Origin: RGIG4576 sp964536025
GTDB taxonomy: Bacteria; Bacteroidota; Bacteroidia; Bacteroidales; Muribaculaceae
Direction: 5' to 3'
Length of the DNA: 64,000 bases
Assembly: GCA_964536025.1 (NCBI GenBank)
Contig: CAZHXA010000001.1
Location: forward strand, 66,894 to 130,893
Positions 27,280 to 36,619 of this stretch are shown one piece after another. Within the stretch, counting starts at the first letter, position 1; each line of letters starts with the position of its first letter. The translations under genes were made by a program, and so were the position numbers. The notes under the pieces are model-generated. The model saw nothing but the letters and a program-made list of their open reading frames with translations. It was not told the DNA's origin and ran no database searches.

Positions 27280-28857
27280 TTATCTCAAAATCACCTTCTC
27301 GGCTTTTGTTCCTTGACGCTTTATATAAATGCCGTTTTCCGGATTTGAAACCTTTATACCTTGCAAATTGAAATATTCCACAGGTGCATTTTCGTCAAAA
27401 ACCACATCATTTACACCCGAAGAATTTTTAACCGTAATACTAAACTTTTTTGTGCAAGATTTTCCGGTTGCATCGTTAGTAACAGTAATATTCACCTCAT
27501 AAGCGGCAGCTCCGGTAAACGGGTCTTGAGACAGATATTTATCATCGTATGTAATCACCTCGGTAGTTACCAAATTACCATCTTTCACATCAAAAGGAAC
27601 AGGAAGATTTTTTTTGAGAATGACACTATAAGGACCTTGTACTTTATAGCTGTATTTAGGGTCTTTAGCTTCCGAATCCACAGTAACTGTTGCCACTACA
27701 GTTCCCACTGGTTGATTTATTGCAACCGATGTGTTTGACAATATTATATCGATAGGGTCTTCATTTGGAGCTTTTATACCTATCACCATACCGTGACCTT
27801 CGGTAAATGCCATCACGTCACCACCTACTACTACTTGTGCAGCCAAGTTATCAAGCGAAAAATAAGAATTGCCGGCACCACCCCAGCCCCAATTCACATG
27901 ATAAAAATTTCCGTCATAACCATCAAGATTAAAACAGTGACCTGCAGTCCCGTCAGATGGAAAACCGCAATATACAATAGGACGACCTTCTTTCAATTCG
28001 CTTAAAATTGTTGAATTCCATTCCTTATCGCTATAATCACTGCGTGAAATATAAGTCACCGATTTAGAATATCCGAAATAATTTTTCAATGCACTTGACA
28101 CATAAGATGTTTGTGTTCCCGAACCGCTCGGACTGTAATCCATTTTAGTGGCGGCACCACAATGCCATAGCAATCGGGCAGCACCGTCTTTATTATTGTC
28201 TCCCGAAATTATTTCACTCCAATTATAAGCCGGTTCTTTGCTAAAATCGCATACTATCGAGCCATAAACCGATGAATTATAAGACACCTTACCTTCAGGG
28301 CGTTCCGGATAACGTGCCACCGACATAGCTTGAGCCATACCCACAGCCACACAACCCACTACTGCACGACTGCTTCCGTTTTTTGACGGACAATAAGCAT
28401 TATATGGGCTTGTTTGGTTCCATTCCACTTTTATAAGCGGAGCCACTTTATCACTCGCAGCCATAGGCAATACTTCGGCTTTATCCCACGCTGAATTTCG
28501 ATTATTTGTAAGTTTTTTCAACTCGTTGGCTTGTTCCGCACACAAGTCGAGCCATCCACGCATATTATCCGGCATATCCAACACCGGGAATGACCCGTTT
28601 TCAGAATAACCCATTACAGGTGCCACAACATCGTCGGCATTCACCAACACCCAGCCACCGGATTGAAATTGCACTGCATAATAAGCTCGTTTACCGTTAA
28701 ATACAACCGGAGTAACCGAACTTACCTGTGTTACACTCACATTTTTCTGTTTCATCATGCGTTGTGCCACTTCCACTGCTTCACTTTGCGTTACTTCTTT
28801 GGCAAAACCTGTTGCAGCAAGCAACAAACTCAATATAGCAAATGTAAATTTCTTCAT
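27280..28857 (-). CDS. Secreted C10-family cysteine protease with C-terminal sorting tail
   Basis: Streptopain-like cysteine protease, 525 residues. A signal peptide (1-19) and a Spi-type inhibitory prodomain (about 20-130) precede the protease domain. Catalytic Cys169 lies in VVGCVAVGMAQ and His307 in AGHCFNLDGYDG, with the supporting NWGWGG motif after it. Two beta-rich repeats follow (about 365-480). The last 45 residues (YFNLQGIKVSNPENGIYI...KVILR) look like a short type A type IX secretion tail. It probably reaches the cell surface or medium and degrades protein. It shares an operon with the 224-residue secreted protein. Confidence 0.93.
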   Translation of the reverse strand: MKKFTFAILSLLLAATGFAKEVTQSEAVEVAQRMMKQKNVSVTQVSSVTPVVFNGKRAYYAVQFQSGGWVLVNADDVVAPVMGYSENGSFPVLDMPDNMRGWLDLCAEQANELKKLTNNRNSAWDKAEVLPMAASDKVAPLIKVEWNQTSPYNAYCPSKNGSSRAVVGCVAVGMAQAMSVARYPERPEGKVSYNSSVYGSIVCDFSKEPAYNWSEIISGDNNKDGAARLLWHCGAATKMDYSPSGSGTQTSYVSSALKNYFGYSKSVTYISRSDYSDKEWNSTILSELKEGRPIVYCGFPSDGTAGHCFNLDGYDGNFYHVNWGWGGAGNSYFSLDNLAAQVVVGGDVMAFTEGHGMVIGIKAPNEDPIDIILSNTSVAINQPVGTVVATVTVDSEAKDPKYSYKVQGPYSVILKKNLPVPFDVKDGNLVTTEVITYDDKYLSQDPFTGAAAYEVNITVTNDATGKSCTKKFSITVKNSSGVNDVVFDENAPVEYFNLQGIKVSNPENGIYIKRQGTKAEKVILR

Positions 28858-28885
28858 GAATTTATATGTTTTTGATATTAAGTTA

Positions 28886-28893
28886 CAAATATA
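28886..28893 (-). promoter_or_regulatory. Putative -7 box of the C10 protease gene
   Basis: TATATTTG on the minus strand, 28 bp before the ATG. A TTG lies 23 bp upstream of it, slightly farther than the usual 19-21 bp. Confidence 0.5.
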
Positions 28894-29036
28894 AAGAAAG
28901 TGTTTCGATTTAAAAACAATCTTTCACCTATTTTCGCCTACTCGTTATTTCTTTTTAACTTCAACTGCCGTTTTTCATTTAACCATTCACTATATGCAAT
29001 GCTCTCGGTATAATTATCTCAGATGAAAATAAATTA

Positions 29037-29069
29037 AAAAAGCTCTGCATCGATGATGCAGAGCTTTTT
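29037..29069 (-). terminator. Terminator of the SusCD-like operon
   Basis: AAAAAGCTCTGCATC (29037-29051) pairs perfectly over 15 bp with GATGCAGAGCTTTTT (29055-29069). The stem ends in T on either strand, 26 bp beyond the last lipoprotein gene. It separates the operon from the C10 protease gene. Confidence 0.92.
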
Positions 29070-29094
29070 CGTTATATAGAAATATAAACTATTC

Positions 29095-30765
29095 TTATTT
29101 TAGTGCTTTCAAAGATTTTACATTCATTTTCTTAACAGAAAATGCTTTTGCACTTGCAGGTTCTTCAGCCGGTAGTTCACCAATCTTTGTAAAAGTTGAT
29201 TGACTAAATCGAGCTAACCAACCAAGAGCTTGAGAATAATCAAGATTTGTATAAACCCAGCCTAAATCAGCAGAAGACATTGTACCATCCGACTTCAATT
29301 CAAACGGAATCCAAAGATTCTTATCGTCATTAAAATTATAAGTAATTGAACCATAATCATTACCATCAGACAATGTAACCGTTCCAACTTCATAGAAATT
29401 AGCCACATAAAGAACAGCTTCATCCAAGTCATAGTAACCTAAGATTGCAGAGCCATTTTTAAGAAGATTTGAAATCTTAACGGCTTTACCGTTTTCAGGG
29501 ATATATTCGTCAGCATTTCCATCTAATTCAGGCACACGTTCTATAATGATACTGTCACCTATCGAACCGGTTTGACCACTTGACACCGCAGTACCCTTGA
29601 AAATACCAAGCATCATATTATCGGTAGCAACAAAAGAGAACATCTTCCAGTAAGTTTCTTCACCTGTGTAAGCTTCATTAGTGTTACCATAAACGTCGGT
29701 TACCGCACCAGCAGCTACATTTACTGTAATAATATCACCACCGAGAGGAGCTTCAGGAAGAGTGAAGTATATTACTGAATCTTTAACAGCCCAATTATCT
29801 GCACTTAGATTAATAGTCTTAACAGTTTTATCGTTTACATAAGTTACGCTCACCGCTTTGTTAAGGTTTTTTTCTACTGGATATAACTTAGTGTTCAATG
29901 TAATCACACCCATGAATTCTTCCCATTCAGTAATTGCTGCACCTGCTTCAGGAGCTGTTACATTTTCATCGGTAATTTCAAATGCAACATAATCGTTTTG
30001 ACCACAAGCACCACTAAACCTACCTGTAGTATAATCCAAGCCACTATTAAATGCAGAGCACTTGTTTCCTTTGCCATCAACAAAAGCACCTTCTTCCCAG
30101 CTTACTGCAATAACAGCACCGGCATAAGTAGTAGGAACAGCCACAGCAACGGTAGAACCAGAAACAGCAACTTCAAATTCTTCAGCAGGAAGTGTTACCA
30201 CATTAGCCAAGTCGTACTCTTTATAAACATCAACCTTCACAGCACCTTCGCCACGAGCAACATTTTCAGAGAATTCTATATACATTACTTTGTCTTTATA
30301 TTCGCTTTTGGTTGGACGTGGAGCTACTCCGTCACCGGTTACAACACTTTCTATAGCTATTTCGCCCACAACACCTTTATCGTTTGCAGCAACTGCATAG
30401 ATTTGATAAACGGTGTTTGGAGAAGCAAGCGGTTTACCGTCGGCATCACACATATTAAATGTAAATACCGAGTCAGTAGTTGCATTAATCACCTTGGTAT
30501 AAACACCTGAGTAAGAGCCTTTCAACAAGCTTGAAGCAACAAGACTGCTATCAGCAATTGCCGATTTATCAACCAATACAGAATAGTATTGAGTACCCTT
30601 AGCAGGAGTAACTGTAAAAGTGAATGTTGAATCAGTTGTTTCAGTCACTTTGATTGTTACTTGAGGACCTTCACCGTAATTTTCAACAACAGGATCATCA
30701 AAGCTGATACAACTTGTAAAACACAAACTGCAAGCAGCAATCATGCTATATAATATCTTCTTCAT
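29095..30765 (-). CDS. Large lipoprotein with Ig-like domains, SusE/F position
   Basis: 556-residue lipoprotein with signal and lipobox ending at Cys19 (CFTSCISFDD). The acidic residues soon after the Cys are compatible with the surface-export signal of Bacteroidetes lipoproteins. The body is beta-rich. A fibronectin-like part covers about 35-145, and two bacterial Ig/SbsA-like repeats (about 150-260 and 275-375, with YKDKVMYIEFSENV and INLSADNWAVKDS) follow. A C-terminal domain of about 175 residues ends in a basic tail. It lies last in the susC-susD-lipoprotein-lipoprotein operon, where surface ligand-binding proteins usually sit. The ligand is unknown. Confidence 0.78.
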   Translation of the reverse strand: MKKILYSMIAACSLCFTSCISFDDPVVENYGEGPQVTIKVTETTDSTFTFTVTPAKGTQYYSVLVDKSAIADSSLVASSLLKGSYSGVYTKVINATTDSVFTFNMCDADGKPLASPNTVYQIYAVAANDKGVVGEIAIESVVTGDGVAPRPTKSEYKDKVMYIEFSENVARGEGAVKVDVYKEYDLANVVTLPAEEFEVAVSGSTVAVAVPTTYAGAVIAVSWEEGAFVDGKGNKCSAFNSGLDYTTGRFSGACGQNDYVAFEITDENVTAPEAGAAITEWEEFMGVITLNTKLYPVEKNLNKAVSVTYVNDKTVKTINLSADNWAVKDSVIYFTLPEAPLGGDIITVNVAAGAVTDVYGNTNEAYTGEETYWKMFSFVATDNMMLGIFKGTAVSSGQTGSIGDSIIIERVPELDGNADEYIPENGKAVKISNLLKNGSAILGYYDLDEAVLYVANFYEVGTVTLSDGNDYGSITYNFNDDKNLWIPFELKSDGTMSSADLGWVYTNLDYSQALGWLARFSQSTFTKIGELPAEEPASAKAFSVKKMNVKSLKALK

Positions 30766-30790
30766 AATTTAAAATCCATTTATAAGTTTA

Positions 30791-31651
30791 TTACTGTTTT
30801 GTCCATACAGAACTCAACACTAAATCGAAATAACCTGCAAAAACGTTTGTACCAAGATTATATGCAGAAGCACTATAAAGATATTCGTCAATTACAATTG
30901 AACCGTCTTCCTTAATCTTAGCTATTACATGACCTCCGGTTGGAAGTAATTCACCTTCGGCATCATAGCCTTCAAAAACTACATCATAAGAAGAATTTGA
31001 ACCCATAGGTTGATTAATAGGAATTGCAATCTCAGTCATTTCTTCATTTACTATACCATAAATAGCTTTTCCGTTCACAGCAGCAACCATAGGATTAATC
31101 CAAACGGTGTGAACGTCTTTTTCATCCTTAGTCAATGTTAATACACTTTCACCAGATCCATCATAATAAGAAAGGAAAGAGTTCTTGTAAGTACCCAAAA
31201 TAGATTGCAACGGGTGTTCATCATCAACAATTGTAACAGTACATGTAGTGTGCATACCTGCATTAACTCCGGTTACATTTACTATATTCAGCACCAACTT
31301 CACGTCGCCTGTAAATTCAGTGTTATCCACTACTTTTACAGTAAGATTTTGAGTAGGAGTTTCTTTTGTAAAATTCAATGTTTTTGAACCTAAAATTTGA
31401 TAGTGAACACCTTCAACAGCAGTAGAAGCTGAATCCACTTCAATAGTAGCTATTCCTTCAAGTCCTGCAAGAGATGTAAGAAGTACAGGAACATTAATTG
31501 AGTCGCCGGTTTCATCTACGCTTAAATCAGTGCTTTCGAAAGCAATAAACGCATCGGCATCATCAAATTTAGGATAGTCATTAAGGTCACAAGAAGTAAA
31601 AAGCATCGCACCTGCAACCAATGCACCATATATAAAATTAAACTTTTTCAT
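30791..31651 (-). CDS. Lipoprotein with Calx-beta-like domain
   Basis: 286-residue lipoprotein, with lipidated Cys21 in LFTSCDLNDYP. Residues about 40-145 resemble a Calx-beta domain: the EGVHYQI segment and the closing VTIVDDEHP are its usual marks, and the acidic loop may bind calcium. The second half (about 150-286) is a beta-rich domain of unknown type. It stands between susD and the larger lipoprotein with short gaps, so it is probably a surface component of the same uptake system, binding or presenting the substrate. Confidence 0.82.
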   Translation of the reverse strand: MKKFNFIYGALVAGAMLFTSCDLNDYPKFDDADAFIAFESTDLSVDETGDSINVPVLLTSLAGLEGIATIEVDSASTAVEGVHYQILGSKTLNFTKETPTQNLTVKVVDNTEFTGDVKLVLNIVNVTGVNAGMHTTCTVTIVDDEHPLQSILGTYKNSFLSYYDGSGESVLTLTKDEKDVHTVWINPMVAAVNGKAIYGIVNEEMTEIAIPINQPMGSNSSYDVVFEGYDAEGELLPTGGHVIAKIKEDGSIVIDEYLYSASAYNLGTNVFAGYFDLVLSSVWTKQ

Positions 31652-31674
31652 TTTTTTAATTCACGATTAAATGA

Positions 31675-33102
31675 TTAATAACCTTCGTTTTGTACCATGT
31701 TAGGATTAGAATCCATTTCGTGCAAAGGTATTGGTAAAGCCCATTGATAGCTTGGGAAAGCTACATTTTGGTTCTTGGCACCATAGAAATCTTCACGAGT
31801 TACACTCTTTTTAGAACGATGGAAGTCAAAGAATCCATGACCTTCAAAAGCAAGTTCACGACGACGTTCGTCAAAGATATTGGTAGCAGTTGCAGCAATA
31901 GATTCACAACCACGCTTGCCACGCACTGCATCCAAGTCAGATTGAGCTGATACGCCGGCAACCTTAGCTCCGTTTACAAGAGCTTCGGCACGAGTCAAGT
32001 AAAGCTCTGACAAACGAATCAAGCAAATGTTGTTGTAACGAGGAACTGCCGCACCTTCTTTACCGGGATATTTCATAGTGTACCACTCACCATTGTGTTC
32101 TTGATATAGGTCAAGACGTACGTCATTTTCGTCATTATACAATTTCATAAGGTCTTCAGTTGCACACACATCGGCTGAGCCATCGTCACCAAAGTTGGTT
32201 ACATAGCTCAAGTGGCTCCAACCTGAATTATCCCAATAATCGTTTTGGTTATTTCCATAAACTTCAAAGATTATTTCACCACCTTCAGGAGCTACGGAAG
32301 CACCATACATAGCTTTATATTCTTCAGCACCTGCAAGAGCATATTTATTACTATTGATAACCTTAGTAGCATAATCGGCAGCTTTTTGCCATTCTTCCAT
32401 GTGCAAATACACACGAGAAAGAAGTGCTTGAATAGTGCTTTTTCTTATTGCAGCAGCTTTGTCGACAACATCGGCACGAACGTAATTGTCGCCAATTATG
32501 CTCTCGGCTGTTGTCAAGTCTTCTTCAATCATAGCATAAACGTCAGCCACAGTATTACGAGCAGGGTGACCAAACTCTGTAGTCTTCACAACAGGAATAC
32601 CAAGACTTTCTTTCGCATAAGAATAAGGTTGAGCATAAATACATACCATTTGGTGCATACAGTAAGCACGCATAAACAATGCTTCAGCCTTGATGTTATT
32701 AATCATTTGTTGAGAAACAACATTTGAAGTTTTTCCTTCAAGATTATTCAAGATGTTGTTACAAGCAGCTACTGTATAGTAACCATAAGAGAACAATCCA
32801 AGAGTAGAAGTTCTATTGTAATTCCAAATTGTATAATTACGATAACGACCCGAACCCGGCTCATTGATAGGATTACGAGCATTACCAACCATCATATCGG
32901 CGGCAAGGGTTAATGAACCGTCCATCCAACCATCACTCTGAAGCAATCCGCAAAGAGCCGCCGCTGATTTATCCAATCCATCATACTTTGACAATGTCAA
33001 AACATCAGATTGACTTCCGGTAGGTTCTTGTTTCAAAAAGCCTTCGCAAGATGCAAATGCCATAGAAGCAAGAACAGCGAAACCTAATAATATCTTTTTC
33101 AT
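31675..33102 (-). CDS. SusD/RagB-family nutrient-binding lipoprotein
   Basis: Outer-membrane lipoprotein that caps the SusC channel and binds nutrient. Lipobox Cys19 (AFASCEG). The TPR-like helical fold of the family is indicated by AEALFMRAYCMHQMV and TIQALLSRVYLHMEEW. The C-terminal signature RRRELAFEGHGFFDFHRSK and the closing NPNMVQNEGY are classical for SusD. At 475 residues it is normal. It lies 30 bp downstream of its SusC partner. With no glycosidase in the locus, the substrate class (glycan, peptide or other) remains open. Confidence 0.96.
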   Translation of the reverse strand: MKKILLGFAVLASMAFASCEGFLKQEPTGSQSDVLTLSKYDGLDKSAAALCGLLQSDGWMDGSLTLAADMMVGNARNPINEPGSGRYRNYTIWNYNRTSTLGLFSYGYYTVAACNNILNNLEGKTSNVVSQQMINNIKAEALFMRAYCMHQMVCIYAQPYSYAKESLGIPVVKTTEFGHPARNTVADVYAMIEEDLTTAESIIGDNYVRADVVDKAAAIRKSTIQALLSRVYLHMEEWQKAADYATKVINSNKYALAGAEEYKAMYGASVAPEGGEIIFEVYGNNQNDYWDNSGWSHLSYVTNFGDDGSADVCATEDLMKLYNDENDVRLDLYQEHNGEWYTMKYPGKEGAAVPRYNNICLIRLSELYLTRAEALVNGAKVAGVSAQSDLDAVRGKRGCESIAATATNIFDERRRELAFEGHGFFDFHRSKKSVTREDFYGAKNQNVAFPSYQWALPIPLHEMDSNPNMVQNEGY

Positions 33103-33132
33103 ATTCTTAATTCTGCTTTAATTTTAGTAATA

Positions 33133-36105
33133 TTAGAATGTAACTTCAGCACCAACTGCAAAAGTCTTAGTCACAGGATAAATACCTGCTCCCATACCAT
33201 CACCACCACGTTCAGGATCCCAGAAGTTCACATCGTGGAATGTATAGATATTTTGAGCAGTTGCATAAATTCTAACGTTGTTTAGATATGCTTTGCTAAT
33301 CAAGTTCTTAGGCAAAGTGTAAGACAATGTGATATCCTTGATACGGAAATAACTACCGTCTTCCAAGAAACGAGTTGAGTTACCTGCGTTAGAACCTGTT
33401 GAATTACTTGCAATCGGTTTAGGACTACAATTAGTATCGCCCGGTTTCTTCCAATAGTTCATTGCCGATTTAGCTTGGTTCATTGACATCTCTTCACCAT
33501 CAGATTGAAGCAAGCTGTTTTCGGAAATAAGAACCTTGTTACCATATTTCAATTCACCCACAGCACTCAAAGTTATACCTTTGTAGCTTAAAGTTGTATT
33601 GATACCACCTGTCAATTTAGGCTCTGGAGAACCACAATATACGCGTTCAGCTTCTGAAACTTGGTTTGTCAAAGAACCATCTTCGGCAACCCACAACGCT
33701 TCACCATTAACCGGATTCACGCCATAGTAGTGACGCAAGTAGAATGTGTAAAGACTCTTACCTTCTACAATGTGATAATAAGAATCGGTCAACTTATCAA
33801 CATCGCCCAAGTCAAGTACTTTTGTCTTGTTGTGAGATAGATTTAATCCTACATTCCAACTCCAATCCTTGTTTTCAAGAATATTCACATCAACTTGGAA
33901 TTCTACACCTGTGTTACGCATAGAACCCACATTTGAAAGAATTGAAGAGAAACCTGATGTATAAGATTGAGACTTGCTCAACAACATGTCGGTTGTTTTA
34001 CGAGTATAGAAATCGATAGAACCTGTTACACGGTTCACAAATCCGAAGTCGATACCTACGTTTAATGATTTGTTCTTTTCCCAAGATAGGTCATCGTTAG
34101 CCGGAGTACTTGGCAACATACCTGTTACACCATTATAGCTTGATGGAGCATAAGTACCATATTGATTATAGCTACCGATACCATCATTACCATTAAGACC
34201 GTAACTTACACGAACCTTAGCCATATTCAACCAGTTCTTGTATTCTTGCATAAATTCTTCGTTATGAGCATTCCATGAAGCACCTATCGCATAGAAGAAA
34301 CCCCATTGATTGTTTTTACCGAATTTAGAGCTACCATCGTAACGACCTGACAATTGCAAGTAATAACGACCATCATAGTTATAATCAACAATTCCCAAAT
34401 AAGAAAGAAGTGTAGCCTTTGTATCAGCATAAGAAGCAACATAAGCTCCTGCAGTACCTGTTGAGTGATTAGGAATATCAGGATTCAAGCCTTGAGAACG
34501 AATGAAATATTGATGTCCGTATTCATGAGACGCTTCTTGACCTAACAATACGCGTAGATTGTGTACATCACCATAAACATCTTGCCAAGCAGCTGTATTA
34601 GATGTTGTAAGAGTGCGATATTGGGTATTGGTAGTTTGTAGAATAGGATAACCTGAAGCATAGTTATGAGCTTCTTGAGACCAATAACGACGACCATCGG
34701 TCCAACGCAATTCAAGAGCATTGGTAGTGCGAAGAGTCAATTGACGCATAGGTTTCCATTCCAAATATAGATTTCCTTGCAAGTGCCATGATTTATCTAT
34801 TTGGTCATCATATTTAGCTGTTGCCAGAGGGTTAGTATTGCTATTTTCAGGAATATTGGTGTTATAATTACCATATTCATCATAGAACGGAGTCCAAGGA
34901 AGAATACTTAAACCGGCAAATGCAGGGTTTGCATAATACAAACTTTGAGTAGGAACGTCATTAGTTTGAGTGTAGTTCAAGTTCATACGAACACCGGTTT
35001 TCAAGTATTTGCTCAATTCATGGTCTACATTGAAACGAGCACCGAATTTCTTGTAATCGAAGCCGTAGAAAATACCTTCATTTTCGTGATATTGCAAAGA
35101 GCTGTAATAAGTAGTTTTGTCATTACCACCAGATGCAGAAATTTCATATTCTTGCAAAGTACCTAAACGTGTAAATTCATCCATCCAGTTAGTTTGAGGA
35201 CGAGTAAGAATTTCATAAGGACGATAATAAACAGCACCTACAGTAGGGTCATCAGGATTTTTACCTGAGTTAATAATCGCATCACGTTGATATTGAAGCA
35301 ATTGTTGAGCACTCATCACACCATAATCGTTATCGTTAGCAAGAGAAGACACACCATAACGTGCACGCACGTTAAATGTATTCTTACCTGCTTTACCGCT
35401 CTTGGTTGTTACCAAGATGACACCGTTAGCTGCACGAGAACCATAAACGCTGGCAGCAGCGGCATCTTTCAATATTGTAATATTATCGATATCGTTAGGA
35501 TTGATGACAGCAGTAGCATTATTACTATTAGATAAGTCGCCATAATCACCACTCATTACAGGAACACCGTCCACAACCCACAATGGACTATTTCCGGCAT
35601 TGATAGAAGAGGTACCGCGTACACGAATAGTTGTACCTGAACCCGGTTGACCTGAACTTTGAGTAATCATCACACCCGCCATTTTACCTGAAAGCATCTT
35701 ATCGACCGAAGTAGCAGGAACGTCTGCAATATCTTCTGCTTTCACTGTAGTGATGGCACCTGTTTTAGCTTCACGCTTTTGGCTACCATAACCAACAACA
35801 ACAACATCGTCAAGAGTGTGGTCGCTTGTCTCAAGCGTTACAATCATATTGTCACTCACGTTTACGGTCTTAGATACATATCCAACATAAGACACCTTAA
35901 TTTGCTTAACACCATCAGCGATGTTTAATGCAAAAGCACCGTCGACGTCGGTAGCAACACCTTGTCCTTGTCCTACAGGCATAACTGTAGCACCAATCAA
36001 AGGCTCTTTGTCACTCGCGCCAACTACTTTACCCTTCACTGTGCGGGCACCTGCCGCAAAAGCGATGGTACAAGCTGTGATTAATAAGAATAACAACTTT
36101 CTCAT
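33133..36105 (-). CDS. SusC/RagA-family TonB-linked outer-membrane transporter
   Basis: TonB-dependent nutrient channel, 990 residues. A signal peptide (1-20) is followed by a carboxypeptidase-regulatory-like domain (about 22-95). The family motif LDDVVVVGYGSQKR (about 97-110) and the plug (about 115-230, with SINAGNSPLWVVDGVP and KDAAAASVYGSRAANGVILVTTK) come next, then a 22-strand barrel. The final strand ends in Phe (FAVGAEVTF), as required for BAM insertion. It has no N-terminal STN domain, so it is not wired to a FecR/ECF pair. First gene of a four-gene operon with its own promoter. Confidence 0.97.
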   Translation of the reverse strand: MRKLLFLLITACTIAFAAGARTVKGKVVGASDKEPLIGATVMPVGQGQGVATDVDGAFALNIADGVKQIKVSYVGYVSKTVNVSDNMIVTLETSDHTLDDVVVVGYGSQKREAKTGAITTVKAEDIADVPATSVDKMLSGKMAGVMITQSSGQPGSGTTIRVRGTSSINAGNSPLWVVDGVPVMSGDYGDLSNSNNATAVINPNDIDNITILKDAAAASVYGSRAANGVILVTTKSGKAGKNTFNVRARYGVSSLANDNDYGVMSAQQLLQYQRDAIINSGKNPDDPTVGAVYYRPYEILTRPQTNWMDEFTRLGTLQEYEISASGGNDKTTYYSSLQYHENEGIFYGFDYKKFGARFNVDHELSKYLKTGVRMNLNYTQTNDVPTQSLYYANPAFAGLSILPWTPFYDEYGNYNTNIPENSNTNPLATAKYDDQIDKSWHLQGNLYLEWKPMRQLTLRTTNALELRWTDGRRYWSQEAHNYASGYPILQTTNTQYRTLTTSNTAAWQDVYGDVHNLRVLLGQEASHEYGHQYFIRSQGLNPDIPNHSTGTAGAYVASYADTKATLLSYLGIVDYNYDGRYYLQLSGRYDGSSKFGKNNQWGFFYAIGASWNAHNEEFMQEYKNWLNMAKVRVSYGLNGNDGIGSYNQYGTYAPSSYNGVTGMLPSTPANDDLSWEKNKSLNVGIDFGFVNRVTGSIDFYTRKTTDMLLSKSQSYTSGFSSILSNVGSMRNTGVEFQVDVNILENKDWSWNVGLNLSHNKTKVLDLGDVDKLTDSYYHIVEGKSLYTFYLRHYYGVNPVNGEALWVAEDGSLTNQVSEAERVYCGSPEPKLTGGINTTLSYKGITLSAVGELKYGNKVLISENSLLQSDGEEMSMNQAKSAMNYWKKPGDTNCSPKPIASNSTGSNAGNSTRFLEDGSYFRIKDITLSYTLPKNLISKAYLNNVRIYATAQNIYTFHDVNFWDPERGGDGMGAGIYPVTKTFAVGAEVTF

Positions 36106-36211
36106 AGTTTTACATAAAAATTATACATATATTATTAAATTCTCTTTTTTCTCTTACATTTTCTTCCAAATCAACGTAAAAAACGTCATTTTGGGAAGAC
36201 TAACATAGCTA

Positions 36212-36241
36212 CAAAGGTAACGTATTTGCCTTAATTAGCAA
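36212..36241 (-). promoter_or_regulatory. Promoter of the SusCD-like operon
   Basis: On the minus strand, TTG (36241-36239), a 19-bp spacer and TACCTTTG (36219-36212), an exact Bacteroidetes-type promoter. It gives a leader of roughly 100 nt before susC. Confidence 0.78.
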
Positions 36242-36270
36242 TTAACATCTTTTTTATTTTACAATCATTT

Positions 36271-36302
36271 AACGTTTTTCACAGCAGTAAACGTTTTCAC
36301 AA
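36271..36302. promoter_or_regulatory. Direct repeats upstream of the SusCD promoter
   Basis: AACGTTTTTCACA (36271-36283) and AACGTTTTCACA (36290-36301) are near-identical direct repeats 19 bp apart (about two helical turns). They lie 30-60 bp upstream of the -33 element, where an activator would bind. No dedicated regulator gene lies nearby. The rest of the 514-bp gap is AT-rich and holds no gene I can support. Confidence 0.45.
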
Positions 36303-36566
36303 CGCCTACTATATATCCTATCAGGTTGATTTATTGATAATTATCTATTTATGCATAATATATGTAAAACGTGTATATTGTTAAATATTTTAACATCTAA
36401 ACACTTACAAATTGAAAGCCACAACACCTAAAAAGTTAACAATCGATTATATTTTGCCTAATTTTATTAAAAATAGTAAGTATTCTTTTCAAATTGAACA
36501 GAGAGAGATGCTCAAAGATAGAAAATACATATTTTTTAAGTGATTTAAAGGTTGTTTTGATTTTTT

Positions 36567-36603
36567 CCGTTTCCACACCTTATTAATATAGGTGCAGAAA
36601 CGG
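36567..36603. other. Hairpin without T-tract after the GIN-domain gene
   Basis: CCGTTTC (36567-36573) pairs with GAAACGG (36597-36603), and an inner CACCT/AGGTG stem extends it. It lies 16 bp beyond the stop of the minus-strand gene. It is followed by A rather than T on that strand, so it is not a standard intrinsic terminator. It may be an mRNA 3'-end stabiliser. Confidence 0.5.
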
Positions 36604-36619
36604 GAAGAATGAAGGCAAA

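Noticed and set aside
33133..36105. SusC as part of an ECF/FecR-controlled system
   Set aside because: It lacks the N-terminal STN domain, and no FecR-like gene is nearby; the ECF gene at 20 kb is linked to other genes.
36212..36302. CRISPR-like interpretation of the AACGTTTTTCACA repeats
   Set aside because: Only two short direct repeats, no spacer array and no cas genes in the window.
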